From CAVUBL01 sp963837945 (GTDB lineage Bacteria; Acidobacteriota; Thermoanaerobaculia; Multivoradales; DATKCC01), in contig CAWIQD010000016.1 in NCBI GenBank assembly GCA_963837945.1, forward strand, positions 124,001 through 188,000: 64,000 nt of DNA, given 5' to 3'. The notes under the pieces are model-generated. The model did no database searches. It was not told the DNA's origin and saw only the letters and a list, made by a program, of their open reading frames with translations. Positions 1 through 9,217 of the stretch are shown in pieces; positions within the stretch are counted from its first letter, which is position 1, and each line of letters begins with the position of its first letter. The translations under genes were made by a program, and so were the position numbers.

Positions 1-646
1 GAGGTAGGCGACCCCGAGGGTCAGGAGCGACAGGTACCAGATGCCGTTCATGTAGACCGGCATGCCGAGCGCCGCGCCCAGGTTCCAGTTCTCGACCCCG
101 CTCGCGAGGCTCCAGTACTGGGCCGCCCCGGAGACGACGGCCGCGCCCAGCAGCAGCCAGGCCTTGCGGATGCCGGCGCCCGGCGCCTTGAGCACGGCGG
201 CCGTGGCGATGCCGCCGGGATAGGCCAGGCGGTCGAAGTCGATCATCTGCTTTCTGAGCGGGATGATGAACGCCACCCCCAGGATGCCGCCGGCGATGCA
301 GCCGACGACGACCAGCGGCCGGTTGAAGTCGGTGTAGCCGAGGATGAACAGCGCGGGCAGCGAGAACATCATCCCGGGCGACGCCCCGTTGACCCCGGAG
401 GCCAGGGTCTGGACGATGTTGTTCTCGATGATCGAGTTGCGCCGCGAGCGCGCCGCGCAGCACCCCGAAGCCGAGGATCGCCGCGAGCTCGGAGCCCTCG
501 ATCGAGAAGCCGAGCTTCAAGGCCAGGTAGCCGATCGAGACGGCGATCAGCGAGCCGATGGCGTAGCCGGTGAGGATCGCGGCCCAGGTGAGCTCCGGGT
601 AGGGGCCGTGCCGGACGATGCGCGCTCCGCCTGGTTCCTTCGCCAC
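1..646 (-). CDS. OPT family oligopeptide/metal-chelate transporter (partial, frameshifted)
   Basis: Integral membrane protein of the oligopeptide transporter (OPT) superfamily, which takes up peptides or metal chelates across the inner membrane. Translation from a GTG at 646 gives an N-terminal segment with a hydrophobic helix, then the family-diagnostic block IIENNIVQTLASG followed by MFSLPALFILG and further membrane helices. The two parts are in different frames; an extra base at about 440-455, in the GCG-rich run just before RNSIIENN, explains this. The gene runs off the left edge of the window, so its C-terminal part is not seen. The upstream gene dacB diverges from it. The family call is firm; substrate cannot be inferred. 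Confidence 0.8.
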   Translation of the reverse strand, partial: MAKEPGGARIVRHGPYPELTWAAILTGYAIGSLIAVSIGYLALKLGFSIEGSELAAILGFGVLRGALAAQLDHREQHRPDPGLRGQRGVARDDVLAARAVHPRLHRLQPAAGRRRLHRRRHPGGGVHHPAQKADDRLRPPGLSRRHRHGRRAQGAGRRHPQGLAAAGRGRRLRGGPVLEPRERGRELEPGRGARHAGLHERHLVPVAPDPRGRLP

Positions 647-780
647 GTCGGGTCGTCCTCCGAAAGTCCGCGGCGATTCTACAGGAGGCTTCACAGGAGG
701 CGGGGGCGCGGGCGCGACCTTCGGGTTGTACGCGGGCCGCCCTTGGGCTACGCTGCCGGTCTCATGGTCGCAGTGCTGTC

Positions 781-2265
781 GTGAAGAACCGAACCCCCGC
801 CTCCGTGCCTCGCCCCGCCTCGCCGGCGACCGTCCTGCTCGTCCTGCTGGCGGTCTTCGCCGGCGGCCTCTGGGCGGCCGCCCCGCCGGCGGTCGACCTC
901 GACGCCCTCAACGCCGCGGTCAACGCCCAGGTGCGGGGCGCCCTGCACGTGGCGCCACAGCTCGGCGTCGAGGTCGCCGACGTCGCGTCCGGCGCTCCGG
1001 TCTACACCTACGACGCCGACGAGCTGCGGATCCCGGCCTCGAACACCAAGCTCTTCACCACCTCGGCCGCGCTCGCGACGCTCGGGCCCGGCTACGTCTT
1101 CGAGACGCCGCTTCTCGCACGCGGACGGGTCGAGGGCGGGGTGCTCCACGGCGACCTGGCGGTGGTCGGCGCGGGCGATCCGACGATCTCCGAGCGTTTC
1201 ACCGGCGACGGCTACTCGGCCTTCCGGCCCTGGGCGGCGGCGCTCCGTGAGCGCGGCATCGGGCGCGTCGAGGGCGACCTGCTCCTGGTCGACGGCTTCT
1301 TCGAGGGCCGCGAGATCCATCCCGACTGGCCGACGGACCAGCTCGCACACTGGTACGAGGCGCCGATCGCCGCCCTGTCGTTCAACGACAACTGCGTCTG
1401 GGTCCAGGTGTCGCCGAGCAAGAGCGGCCACGCCCGGGTCGACGTGCGGCCCCACCTCGGTCTCTTCCCGGTCCAGAACTTGACCCAGGTGAGTGGCTCC
1501 CGGCGCTCCCACCAGGTGATCGTCACCCGGCGGCCCGAGGCGTCCGAGATCGAGGTCCGGGGCTCGGTCTACCGGGGCGCCTCGCCGCTCGACACCTGGA
1601 TCACGGTGCCCGACCCGGTCGCCTACTTCGGGGCGGCGCTCACCCAGGCGCTCGGCCAGGAGGGGGTCGCTCTGCGCGGCGAGACCCGCGCCCTCGAGCG
1701 GCTGCCCGCCGGCGCCTGGGAGCGGATCGCAGCCCACCGCACCTCGTTGCTCACGGCGATCGAGGTGGCGAACAAGCGGAGCCAGAACTTCTACGCCGAG
1801 AGCCTGCTCAAGACGCTCGGTGCCGAGCACTGCGGCGACGGCTCCTGGCGCGGAGGGCTCGAAGCGGTGGCCGAGTTCCTGGAGCGCGCGGGGATCGAGC
1901 CGGGGAGCTACCACATGGTCGACGGCTCGGGGATGAGCCGGGCGAACCGCTTCTCGGCCGACCAGGTCGTCCGCTTGCTCCGGCACATGTATGCTCACCG
2001 CTGGGGCGAGGAGCTGGTGCGCTCCCTGCCGGCCTCCGGGGAGATGGGGGCGTCGCTCGAAAAGCGTCTTACCGAGGCTCCGTACCGCGGCAACGTGTTC
2101 GCCAAGACCGGCACCCTCGACGGCGTCTCCGCCCTCTCGGGCTTCGCCCGGGCTCGCTCGGGACGTCTCTACGTGTTCTCCATCCTCGCCAACCGGACGC
2201 ACAGCGCCTGGCAAGCCCGGCGGGCGCAGGACGCGATCGTGCGGGCGATCATCGATCATGGATAA
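781..2265 (+). CDS. dacB: D-alanyl-D-alanine carboxypeptidase/endopeptidase, PBP4 (S13) family
   Basis: Periplasmic penicillin-binding protein of the peptidase S13/DacB class, which trims or cleaves D-Ala-linked peptides in peptidoglycan. The 494-residue length is typical. An N-terminal hydrophobic segment (about residues 17-33) looks like a signal peptide. The nucleophile motif SNTK is at residues 87-90, the second-motif block GSGMSRANRFS at about 383-393, and KTG at 442-444. The start is GTG at 781; no earlier in-frame start fits the signal peptide. It lies head-to-head with the OPT transporter (135 bp gap) and is followed after 48 bp by the SpoIIE-type phosphatase. All three active-site blocks are present, so it is probably active. 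Confidence 0.92.
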   Translation: MKNRTPASVPRPASPATVLLVLLAVFAGGLWAAAPPAVDLDALNAAVNAQVRGALHVAPQLGVEVADVASGAPVYTYDADELRIPASNTKLFTTSAALATLGPGYVFETPLLARGRVEGGVLHGDLAVVGAGDPTISERFTGDGYSAFRPWAAALRERGIGRVEGDLLLVDGFFEGREIHPDWPTDQLAHWYEAPIAALSFNDNCVWVQVSPSKSGHARVDVRPHLGLFPVQNLTQVSGSRRSHQVIVTRRPEASEIEVRGSVYRGASPLDTWITVPDPVAYFGAALTQALGQEGVALRGETRALERLPAGAWERIAAHRTSLLTAIEVANKRSQNFYAESLLKTLGAEHCGDGSWRGGLEAVAEFLERAGIEPGSYHMVDGSGMSRANRFSADQVVRLLRHMYAHRWGEELVRSLPASGEMGASLEKRLTEAPYRGNVFAKTGTLDGVSALSGFARARSGRLYVFSILANRTHSAWQARRAQDAIVRAIIDHG

Positions 2266-2313
2266 AGGTTCGGCGACAGAGAGAGGGTCAGCAAGCATGA
2301 GGAGCGCCCACCG

Positions 2314-3541
2314 TTGAGCGCCGCCGTCGAGAGCCGACCGGTGAACTACCGGGAGCTGATGAAGAAGGTGGAGCAGGCCGTCGAGGCGATCGATCGCAGC
2401 GACGACGTGGGCGACACGATCCACCATGCGGTCTCGCTCATCATCAGCCAGTTCCGGGGCGAAGCTCGGGCTCTACGCCGGCCGGCTCTACCGCCGCCAG
2501 GGCAAGAACTTCGTGCTCGAGAAGGTGTTCGGCGACACCAAGGTCGCGCCGACCGGCCTGCGGGTGCCGATCTCCTACCAGCCGGTGCAGATCCTGCTCG
2601 ACAAGGGGCTGGTCTACATGGACGAGGCCGATCCCCGGTTCGACCGCTCGCTCGAGGAGGCTCTCGGGGTTCAGCAGTTCGCCGCCATCGAGGTGGCGGA
2701 CGACTACATCCTGGCCTTCAACGTGGCGCCAGGCCACCACCGCGACGACGTGCTCTTCTCGCTCGGCATCCTGCGCCACAGCCTGAACCAGAAGATCCGC
2801 CAGGAGCGGCTCGAAGGCATCTTCCGGGAGGCGAGGAAGATCCAGGCGTCGATCCTCCCCAAGCGGCCGCCGGTCTTCGGCTCGTTCGACCTCTTCGGGC
2901 GGAACGTGCCGGTGGAGAGCGTGGGCGGCGACTTCTTCGACTTCGTGCCGCTGTCGGACAAGATCATGGGTCTCGCGATCGCCGACGTCTCGGGCCACGG
3001 GCTGCCGGCGGCGCTCCAGACGCGCGACATCCACATGGGCCTCAGGATGGGGCTCGGGCGCGACTTCAAGATCGTGCGCACCGTCGAGCGGCTCAACCGG
3101 ATCATCCACGAGTCGACGCTCACCAGCCGCTTCGTGTCGATGTTCTACGGCGAGCTCGAGACCCACGGCACGTTCATCTACGTCAACGCCGGGCATCCGC
3201 CGCCCTACTACCTGTCGGCCGCCGGCGAGGAGCGGCCGCTCGAGGAGGGGGGCACGGTGCTCGGCCCGGTCGCCGACGCCACCTACGAGCGGGGCTTCGT
3301 GACGATCGGGCCGGGCGACCTGCTGGTGCTCTACACCGACGGGCTCACCGAGACCCGGGGCAAGAGCGACGACCACTGGGAGGAGTACGGGGTCGAGCGG
3401 CTGCTGGCGGTGGTGCGGAAGCGGCGGGACCGCCCGGCCGAGGAGATCGTGCAGGCCGTGTTCGACGACGTCGACGGCTTCAGCCGCGGCCGCCCCCCGC
3501 ACGACGACCGGACGCTGGTCGTGGTGCGGTATCCCGAGTGA
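2314..3541 (+). CDS. PP2C-type (SpoIIE/RsbU) serine phosphatase, frameshifted
   Basis: Phosphatase of the partner-switching class that dephosphorylates STAS-domain antagonists. The N-terminal part (start TTG 2314, preceded by GAGGAG) begins NYRELMKKVEQAVEAI and leads into a GAF-like sensor region. The C-terminal SpoIIE domain shows VGGDFFDF, DVSGHGLPAAL, LYTDGLTE and the closing DDRTLVVV, with the metal-binding aspartates intact. The two parts are in different frames: one extra A near 2462 turns an expected GAGCTC into GAAGCTC, and removing it gives a continuous GELGLYAGRLYRRQGKNF. Candidate partners, an RsbW-like kinase and a STAS protein, lie at 12.1-12.9 kb. The break is probably a sequence error, though a true pseudogene cannot be excluded. 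Confidence 0.85.
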
Positions 3542-3575
3542 GGCCGGGCCGGGAGCTCCAGCAGGGCAACCCCGG

Positions 3576-3720
3576 ATGAAGCGGCCGAGCTCTGTCTCGG
3601 CCGGGCGAACGGTGCGCCGGGCACCGACTGCCAGGCCGGAGGCGATCCCGGCCCGCCCACGCATGCCGGTGCCCGGGCCGAGCTCTGTCTCGGCCGGGCG
3701 AACGGCGCGGTGGGCACCGA
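3576..3720. repeat. Pair of short palindromic repeats (family R, locus 1)
   Basis: Two copies of a ~45-50 bp repeat at 3576-3626 and 3676-3720. Each contains a perfect 7-bp stem, GGCCGAG/CTCGGCC, around the loop CTCTGT, then CGGGCGAACGG and a conserved GGGCACCGA end. The hairpin starts are 93 bp apart and the DNA between them is unlike that at the second locus (12987-13130). It lies between two convergent genes, so a terminator role is possible but no T-run follows. Confidence 0.75.
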
Positions 3721-3735
3721 ACGAGGCCGCTCGCT

Positions 3736-4434
3736 CTACCGCCGCCTCGCCAGGATCTGGAGGTTCTGGCGCAGCTTGACGATGCTCCACTCCGGGTAGA
3801 TCCCGGCGCGGAGCATCGTCCCGGGGTAGGTCATCGACTCGCGGCCGACGATCACTCCGGGGTGGAGGACCGAGTTGCAGCCGGTCGCGACGCCGTCGCC
3901 CAGGACCGCGCCGAGCTTGCGGAGGCCGGTCGCGATGTGCTTGCCGTTCGAGCCCGGGATCACGATGTCGCCGCCGTCGTGGCGGAAGTTCGAGAGGATC
4001 GTGCCGGCGCCCAGGTTCACCCGTGTGCCGAGGATCGAGTCGCCGACGTAGGCGAGGTGCGGCGCCTTGGCGCCCGGCCAGAGGATCGAGCGCTTGACCT
4101 CGGTGTTGGCGCCCACCACCGCGCCGTCGCCGATCCAGACCCCGCCGCGGAGGAAGGCGCCGGTGCGGATCTCGACTCCCTCGCCGATCCAGGCCGGGCC
4201 GTCGATGACCACCCCGGGTGCCACCGACGCGCCGCGGCCGACGACGATCCCGCCGCCGCGCAGGTGGGCTCCCGGACCGGTCTCGGCGTCCAGGCGGTTG
4301 CCGGGGAAGTCCCGGCGTAGCCCCTCGAGCAGCCGGCCGAGCGGCTCGCCGAGGAGCGCCCAGGGGGCCTCGGGGTCGTAGGCCTCGCGGAACGGCTCGG
4401 GGATCTCCTCGAACAGCGGCGGCAGGGCGACCAT
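3736..4434 (-). CDS. Left-handed beta-helix (hexapeptide repeat) acyltransferase-like protein
   Basis: A 232-residue protein built mostly of hexapeptide repeats (for example GGGIVVGRGASVAPGVVI, then GVEIRTGAFLRGGVWIG and GDGVATGCNSVLHPGVIVG), the fold of GlmU C-terminal and related acyltransferases. The block LGTRVNLGAGTILSNFRHDG resembles the acetyl-CoA-binding region of GlmU-like enzymes. No N-terminal nucleotidyltransferase signature is present, unlike full GlmU. A role in sugar-nucleotide or cell-wall precursor acetylation is inferred. Start ATG 4434; the divergent ThrE-like gene starts 42 bp away. Confidence 0.8.
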   Translation of the reverse strand: MVALPPLFEEIPEPFREAYDPEAPWALLGEPLGRLLEGLRRDFPGNRLDAETGPGAHLRGGGIVVGRGASVAPGVVIDGPAWIGEGVEIRTGAFLRGGVWIGDGAVVGANTEVKRSILWPGAKAPHLAYVGDSILGTRVNLGAGTILSNFRHDGGDIVIPGSNGKHIATGLRKLGAVLGDGVATGCNSVLHPGVIVGRESMTYPGTMLRAGIYPEWSIVKLRQNLQILARRR

Positions 4435-4475
4435 GGCCCGGCGAGTATAGCGGCGGGAGATAGGATCGCCCACCG

Positions 4476-5729
4476 ATGAGCCGCCAGGAAACCGCCGCCG
4501 ATGCCCGGCTCGCCGCCGGCGAGCCGCCGCTCGCCGACCCGATCCACGTCGTGATGCGACTGGGCCGCGCGCTCCACGCCGCCGGCAGCCCCTCGCACCG
4601 GGTCGAGGAGGGCATGGAGCTCGCCGCGCGCCGCCTCGGGATCCGCGGCCAGTACTTCTCGACCCCCACCGCGCTCTTCGCCTCGTTCGGCGAGGGCGAC
4701 GCCCAGCGGACCTTCCTCGAACGGGTCGAGCCCGCGGAGGTGAACCTCGAGCGCCTCTCGGAGCTCGACGAGCTGCTGGCCGCCCTCGCCGAGGGGCGGA
4801 TCGACGTCGCCGGCGCGGCGCGGCGGCTGAGCTCACTCCAGGCGATGCCGGTTCGCTACGGCGCGCCGGCCACCGTGCTCGCCTTCGGCCTGGCCTCGGC
4901 GGCCGCGGCGTACTTCTTCGGCGGCGGTTGGCCGGAGATGGGCGCCGCCGGCGTCCTGGGGCTCGCCATCGGTCTCCTCTCGAGCGTCCTCTCGCGCCGG
5001 CCGGCGACGGTGCGGGTGTTCGAGCCCCTGGCCGCCACCCTCGCCGCCGCCGCGGCCACCTTCGCCGCAGGCGCCTTCGGTCACCTCTCGACTTTCGTCG
5101 TCATCCTGGCCGGGCTCATCGTGCTCATCCCGGGCTTCACGGTGACCGTCGCGGTCACCGAGCTGGCCACCCGCCACTTGGTCGCCGGCAGCGCCCGCTT
5201 CGCCGGCGCCGGCGCGGTCTTCTTCGGCCTCGCCTTCGGGGTGGCGGTCGGCTCGAGCCTCGCCGCGGCCGTGATCGGCGCGGTGCCCGGCCTGGAGCCG
5301 GTCGCCGCGCCGGGCTGGGTGCGGTGGCTGGCGCTCCTGGCCGCCGGCGCCGGCTTCACCATCCTCTTCCGGGCGCGGCCGCGCGACGCGGGCTGGATCG
5401 TCCTCGCCGGCCTGATCGCGGTCGAGGGCGTGCGCCTCGGGGGGCTGGTCCTGGGGCCGGAGCTGGCGGGCTTCCTGGGGGCCCTGCTGGTGGGGGTAGC
5501 GGGCAATCTCGTGGCGCGCTACGGCCTGCGGCCCGCGGCTCTCATCCAGGTGCCGGGGCTGATCCTGCTGGTGCCCGGGAGCCTCGGCTTCCGGAGCCTC
5601 GCCTCGCTTCTCGATCGGGACGTCCTCTCCGGGGTCCACGCCGCTTTCGAGATGACGCTGGTCGCGATCGCCCTGACCACCGGCCTGCTGCTGGCGAGCG
5701 CCGTGGTGCCGCCGCGCCGGGCGCTCTGA
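4476..5729 (+). CDS. ThrE-like threonine/serine exporter family protein
   Basis: Inner-membrane protein of the ThrE superfamily, joining the YjjP-type (DUF1212) and YjjB-type halves in one 417-residue chain. The N-terminal cytoplasmic domain carries the typical RLGRALHAAGSPSHRVEEGM and FSTPTALFASFGEG stretches, followed by about ten hydrophobic segments including LIVLIPGFTVTVAVTELATR in the first half and IQVPGLILLVPGSLGFRSL in the second. Family members export threonine and serine, or in related systems dicarboxylates, so the substrate here is an inference. Start ATG 4476; the next gene begins 12 bp after the stop. Confidence 0.85.
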   Translation: MSRQETAADARLAAGEPPLADPIHVVMRLGRALHAAGSPSHRVEEGMELAARRLGIRGQYFSTPTALFASFGEGDAQRTFLERVEPAEVNLERLSELDELLAALAEGRIDVAGAARRLSSLQAMPVRYGAPATVLAFGLASAAAAYFFGGGWPEMGAAGVLGLAIGLLSSVLSRRPATVRVFEPLAATLAAAAATFAAGAFGHLSTFVVILAGLIVLIPGFTVTVAVTELATRHLVAGSARFAGAGAVFFGLAFGVAVGSSLAAAVIGAVPGLEPVAAPGWVRWLALLAAGAGFTILFRARPRDAGWIVLAGLIAVEGVRLGGLVLGPELAGFLGALLVGVAGNLVARYGLRPAALIQVPGLILLVPGSLGFRSLASLLDRDVLSGVHAAFEMTLVAIALTTGLLLASAVVPPRRAL

Positions 5730-5741
5730 GGCGGCCTCGCC

Positions 5742-6398
5742 GTGCCGGCGGCCGATGGTAGGGTCTTCGCCCCCGTGGACCGCTTCGCCCCGCTGCCGCC
5801 CGCGTTCTACCGCCGCTCCTCGGAGGCGGTCGCCCGGGACCTGCTCGGCCGCTACCTGGTGCGCCGGACGCCGGGGAGCGAGCCGCTGGTCCTCCGCCTG
5901 GTCGAGACCGAGGCCTATCTCGGCGCGGGCGACCGGGCGAGCCACGCCCACGCCGGCCCGGTGACCGAGCGCAGCCGCCGGCTCTACCGCGGGGGCGGCC
6001 ACGCCTACGTCTACTTGATCTACGGCATGTACTGGTGCTTGAACGCGGTCTGCAACACGGAGGACGACGGCCACGCGGTGCTGCTGCGCTCCGGGGAGGC
6101 GGTGGCGGGGACCGGGGAGATGCGCGCGCGGCGGGGGTTCGCCCCGGAGCGCCGGCTCAAGCCCGGGGACCTGGCCGGCGGGCCGGGCAAGCTCTGCCGG
6201 GCGCTGGGGATCGACCGGAGCTTCGACGGGGCGCCGCTCTGGGAGGGGGAGCTGGTGCTGACGGCGGGGGAGCCGGTGGCGGACGGGGAGGTGGTGCGGG
6301 GGGCGCGGGTCGGGGTGGGGTACGCGGGGGAGGCGGCGGAGTGGCCGCTCAGGTTCGCGGTGCGGGGGAACCCGGAGGTGTCGCGGCCGCGGTTGTGA
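5742..6398 (+). CDS. 3-methyladenine DNA glycosylase (AAG/MPG family)
   Basis: Base-excision repair enzyme removing alkylated and deaminated purines. The 218-residue protein matches the AAG family from LLGRYLVRR through LVETEAYLG, which contains the catalytic glutamate region, then SHAHAGPVTERSRRLYRGGG, HAYVYLIYGMYWCLNAVC and DLAGGPGKLCRALGI. The start is GTG 5742 or, less likely, the GTG at 5775. It follows the ThrE-like gene by 12 bp and may be co-transcribed. The last 40 codons are extremely G-rich but stay in frame. Confidence 0.92.
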   Translation: MPAADGRVFAPVDRFAPLPPAFYRRSSEAVARDLLGRYLVRRTPGSEPLVLRLVETEAYLGAGDRASHAHAGPVTERSRRLYRGGGHAYVYLIYGMYWCLNAVCNTEDDGHAVLLRSGEAVAGTGEMRARRGFAPERRLKPGDLAGGPGKLCRALGIDRSFDGAPLWEGELVLTAGEPVADGEVVRGARVGVGYAGEAAEWPLRFAVRGNPEVSRPRL

Positions 6399-6523
6399 AG
6401 GCCGGCGCCGAGGGTGGAGGCGGGTCGTGTTTTCGTGGGGCGGGCTGGGTGCCGGCCGCGGGGCCGGGGGAACGACCCGAAGGGCACCGATCGCCGGGCC
6501 GAAGGCCGGGTGGGGATCCCCTC

Positions 6524-7678
6524 CTAGCTCAACTCGATGTGCCCCGCCTCGAGCAACCGGTAGAACACCAGCAACGCGTCGATCTGGGGCATGGGGCTGA
6601 TCTTGACGATCGAGCGGATGTCGTAGCTGCCGTTGACCCGGGTCAGGATGAAGCCTTCCTGGGGGGTGAGCTGGAGGTTGGTGAGCTCCTGCATCGTGCG
6701 CGTCAGGCTCGGCACCGAGTCGAGGCTGATGCCGGAGAGCTCCATCTGGGCGCCGACGATCTCCTCGCCCTTTTCCATCGCCTGGAGCACGGCCTTGGCG
6801 TCGGGCTCGAGGCTGCGGGCGGCGCGCAGGTGGCGCAGGCCCTTCTCGAACTCCTTGCGGCTGATCAGCTTCTTCGCCTGGACCACCAGCTCGTCGGCGC
6901 CGACGCTCGCCTTGGCGCCGGTACCGGTCGCCCCCGCGGCGAGGCTCGCCGGGGTCTCGCCGCTCCGCTTCCACCGGGGTCGGACGATCTTGAGGCGCTT
7001 CTTGCGCGCCTGGTCGTAGAGGACCTTCGAGACCAGGAACTCGCTCGAGTGGGTCTGGATCTGGATCTCCTCGACGGTGCGGTCGTCGTTGACCTGCTCG
7101 AGCACGTTGCGGTCCGCCGGCGGGAGCTCCGGGTCCGCCAGCAGGTCGCCGACCACCGCGACGGGGATCGCCTGGTCGTTGGGGATCATCGTCCGGATGC
7201 GCTGCCACTCGTCGATCCGGTGGACGCCTTCGAGGACGATCGAGGTCACCGGCAGGTCCATCGGGACCATCGTGTCGCCCGGGAGCTCCTCCTCCATGAA
7301 GCGGAACTCCCCCTCGCGCCAGGCGAACAGGTCGTAGATCGACTCCTCGGCCTTCAAGCGCAGCAGCCGGTGCAGGTCCTGCTCGGAGATCGCGCCGTTG
7401 GTGGTCAGGATCTTGCCCAGGAGCATCTTCGACGACTCCTGGTTCGCCATCGCCTTGGCGAGCTCGTCCTCCGTGATGAAGCCATGGCTGACGAGGAAGT
7501 GGCCCAGGTGCTCGTGGGGGTCGGTCGACGCCGAGGAGATGATCCGGCCGTGGCGGAAGAAGATCCGCTTGGCGACCTCGCCGTTGTCGATCACCAGGGT
7601 GCCCGTCTTGCTGCCCTGGGAGAGCCATTGCAGGAGCTCGGAGAGCTCCATGGTCTGGATGTTGCCGGCGATGCTCAT
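6524..7678 (-). CDS. DUF4388 (PatA-like N-terminal) domain protein
   Basis: A 384-residue cytoplasmic protein starting MSIAGNIQTMELSELLQWLS. The first ~110 residues form a DUF4388/PatA-like domain, with GTLVIDNGEVAKRIFFRHGR as the typical strand-turn-strand, a class common in Acidobacteriota and Myxococcota signalling proteins. The middle (DRNVLEQVNDDRTVEEI) resembles a winged-helix-like extension; the C-terminal quarter contains SYDIRSIVKISPMPQIDALL, as in two-domain DUF4388 proteins. No catalytic motif is visible; a regulatory or scaffold role is inferred. It ends a head-to-tail run acyl-CoA dehydrogenase-glpX-dcd on the same strand, only 2 bp after dcd. Confidence 0.8.
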   Translation of the reverse strand: MSIAGNIQTMELSELLQWLSQGSKTGTLVIDNGEVAKRIFFRHGRIISSASTDPHEHLGHFLVSHGFITEDELAKAMANQESSKMLLGKILTTNGAISEQDLHRLLRLKAEESIYDLFAWREGEFRFMEEELPGDTMVPMDLPVTSIVLEGVHRIDEWQRIRTMIPNDQAIPVAVVGDLLADPELPPADRNVLEQVNDDRTVEEIQIQTHSSEFLVSKVLYDQARKKRLKIVRPRWKRSGETPASLAAGATGTGAKASVGADELVVQAKKLISRKEFEKGLRHLRAARSLEPDAKAVLQAMEKGEEIVGAQMELSGISLDSVPSLTRTMQELTNLQLTPQEGFILTRVNGSYDIRSIVKISPMPQIDALLVFYRLLEAGHIELS

Positions 7679-7680
7679 GC

Positions 7681-8169
7681 TCAGTCGCGCGCGGTGGTGG
7701 TGCCCCGCTGGCCCTGGTAATGGCTCGACGAGCCGGGCTCGCCGTAGGCGACGTCGGGCTCGCTCTCCATCTGGATGAAGATGAGCTGCGCGATGCGCCG
7801 GCCGGCCTCGAGGACGAACGGCTCCGGGCCGAGGTTCTGGAGCTCGAGCGTGATGTTGCCCTGGAATCCCGGGTCGCACCAGCCGGCGAGCGAGTGGTTG
7901 ATCCACAGCCGCCCCAGGGTCGACTTGAGCTTCAGGTCGCAGGCCACGTCGCGCGGGATCCGGACGTGCTCGAGGGTCGAGGCGAGCACCACCTCGCCGG
8001 GAAAGAGCTTGACGTGGGGGGCGCGGAACTCCTCCGGATCCCGGGTGGGGCAGATCCAGTGCTCCGAGACCCGCACGTCGTAGCTCGCCGCGTTGACCTG
8101 GCCGGGCGAGAAGGGGTCCACGCCCCCGGCCTCGCCCCAGGCGCGGATCCAGCGGTCGGGCTTGATCAT
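7681..8169 (-). CDS. dcd: dCTP deaminase
   Basis: Converts dCTP to dUTP (or directly to dUMP in bifunctional members) for thymidylate supply. The 162-residue chain has the dCTP deaminase/dUTPase trimer fold signatures: AASYDVRVSEHW near residue 28, a STLGRLWINHS block and the hallmark GWCDPGFQGNITLELQN, with the C-terminal nucleotide-closing tail YQGQRG. It is slightly shorter than E. coli Dcd (193 residues). Start ATG 8169; it sits between glpX and the DUF4388 gene. Confidence 0.93.
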   Translation of the reverse strand: MIKPDRWIRAWGEAGGVDPFSPGQVNAASYDVRVSEHWICPTRDPEEFRAPHVKLFPGEVVLASTLEHVRIPRDVACDLKLKSTLGRLWINHSLAGWCDPGFQGNITLELQNLGPEPFVLEAGRRIAQLIFIQMESEPDVAYGEPGSSSHYQGQRGTTTARD

Positions 8170-8211
8170 CGGCGACCGATCCTACCCGGAACGTCGCCCC
8201 GAGGGCGGTTG

Positions 8212-9217
8212 CTACGCGAACCGCACGGGGACATTGGCGTCCTCCCGGTGGATCGTGTCGACGAAGCGGATGATCTTCCGCGGGCAGGACATGAACAGAG
8301 TCGAGGTGCGGCGCCCGCCGCCGAAGAACCGCACGCCCTTGAGCAGCTCGCCGTCGGTCACGCCGGTGGCACTGAACAGGATCTCGTCGCCGGGGGCGAG
8401 GTCTTCCGTCGAGTAGACGGTCGAGAGGTCGGTGTACCCGAGCGACTCGAGGCGCCCCTTCTGGGCTTCGTCGACCGCCACCAGGCGGGCCTGGATCTCG
8501 CCCCCCAGGCAGCGCATGGCGGCCGCGGTGAGCACGCCCTCGGGCGCGCCGCCGATGCCGAAGACGGCGTGGATGCCGGTGCCCCGGACCGCGGCCGAGA
8601 TGCCGGCCGACAGGTCGCCGTCGCCGATCAGCCGGATCCGGGCGCCGGCCTCCCGGATGTCCCGGATGAGGTCGACGTGGCGCTCGCGCTCGAGCACCAC
8701 CACCGTCAGGTCGGCGACCTCGCGGCCGAAGGCCTTGGCGATGTTGCGCAGGTTCTCGGCGACCGGCGCGTCGAGGTGAACGCACCCCTTGGCGGTCGGC
8801 CCGACGACGAGCTTCTGCATGTAGGTGTCGGGGGCGTGGAGCAGGCCCGCCGCGCTCCGCGGCCGCGAGCACGGCGATCGCCCCGCCCGTGCCGGTGGCG
8901 CACAGGTTGGTGCCCTCGAGCGGATCGACGGCGATGTCGACCGCCATGGCGCCTTCGGTGGCGTCGGCGACCTCGGGCCGCCCCTTCAAGCGCCCCACCT
9001 CCTCGCCCACGTAGAGCATCGGCGCCTGGTCGCGCTCGCCCTCGCCGATCACGATCCGGCCGGCGATCTCCAGGGTGTCGAGCTCGGAGCGCATCGCCTC
9101 GACGGCGACCTGGTCGGAGACCTTGCGCTGGCCCAGGCCCATGGTGTGGGAGGCCGCCACCGCCGCCCGCTCGGTGACCCGGATGAAGCCCTGCTCGAAG
9201 AGGTGGTCGAGGCTCAT
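8212..9217 (-). CDS. glpX: Class II fructose-1,6-bisphosphatase (GlpX), frameshifted
   Basis: Hydrolyses fructose-1,6-bisphosphate in gluconeogenesis. The N-terminal part shows IVIGEGERDQAPMLYVGE and DIAVDPLEGTNL, the metal and substrate binding blocks; the C-terminal part shows GCVHLDAPVAENL, GTGIHAVFGIGGAPEGVLTA and ILFSATGVTDGELLKGV. They are in different frames. One extra G in the G-run at 8845-8850 separates AERGG from LLHAPDTYMQKL; correcting it gives a normal ~334-residue enzyme. The start ATG (9217) overlaps the acyl-CoA dehydrogenase stop by 4 bp, so the two are co-transcribed. Inactivation of a central gluconeogenic enzyme is unlikely, which favours a sequence error. Confidence 0.9.

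Noticed and set aside
3576..3720. CRISPR array
   Set aside because: Only two copies per locus, with a 7-bp-stem palindrome and no cas genes; the same pair recurs elsewhere in fixed form.
6399..6523. Degenerate R-family repeat before the DUF4388 gene end (GAACGACC ... GGGCACCGATC)
   Set aside because: Only scattered similarity in a GC-rich gap; no full stem as in the R family.
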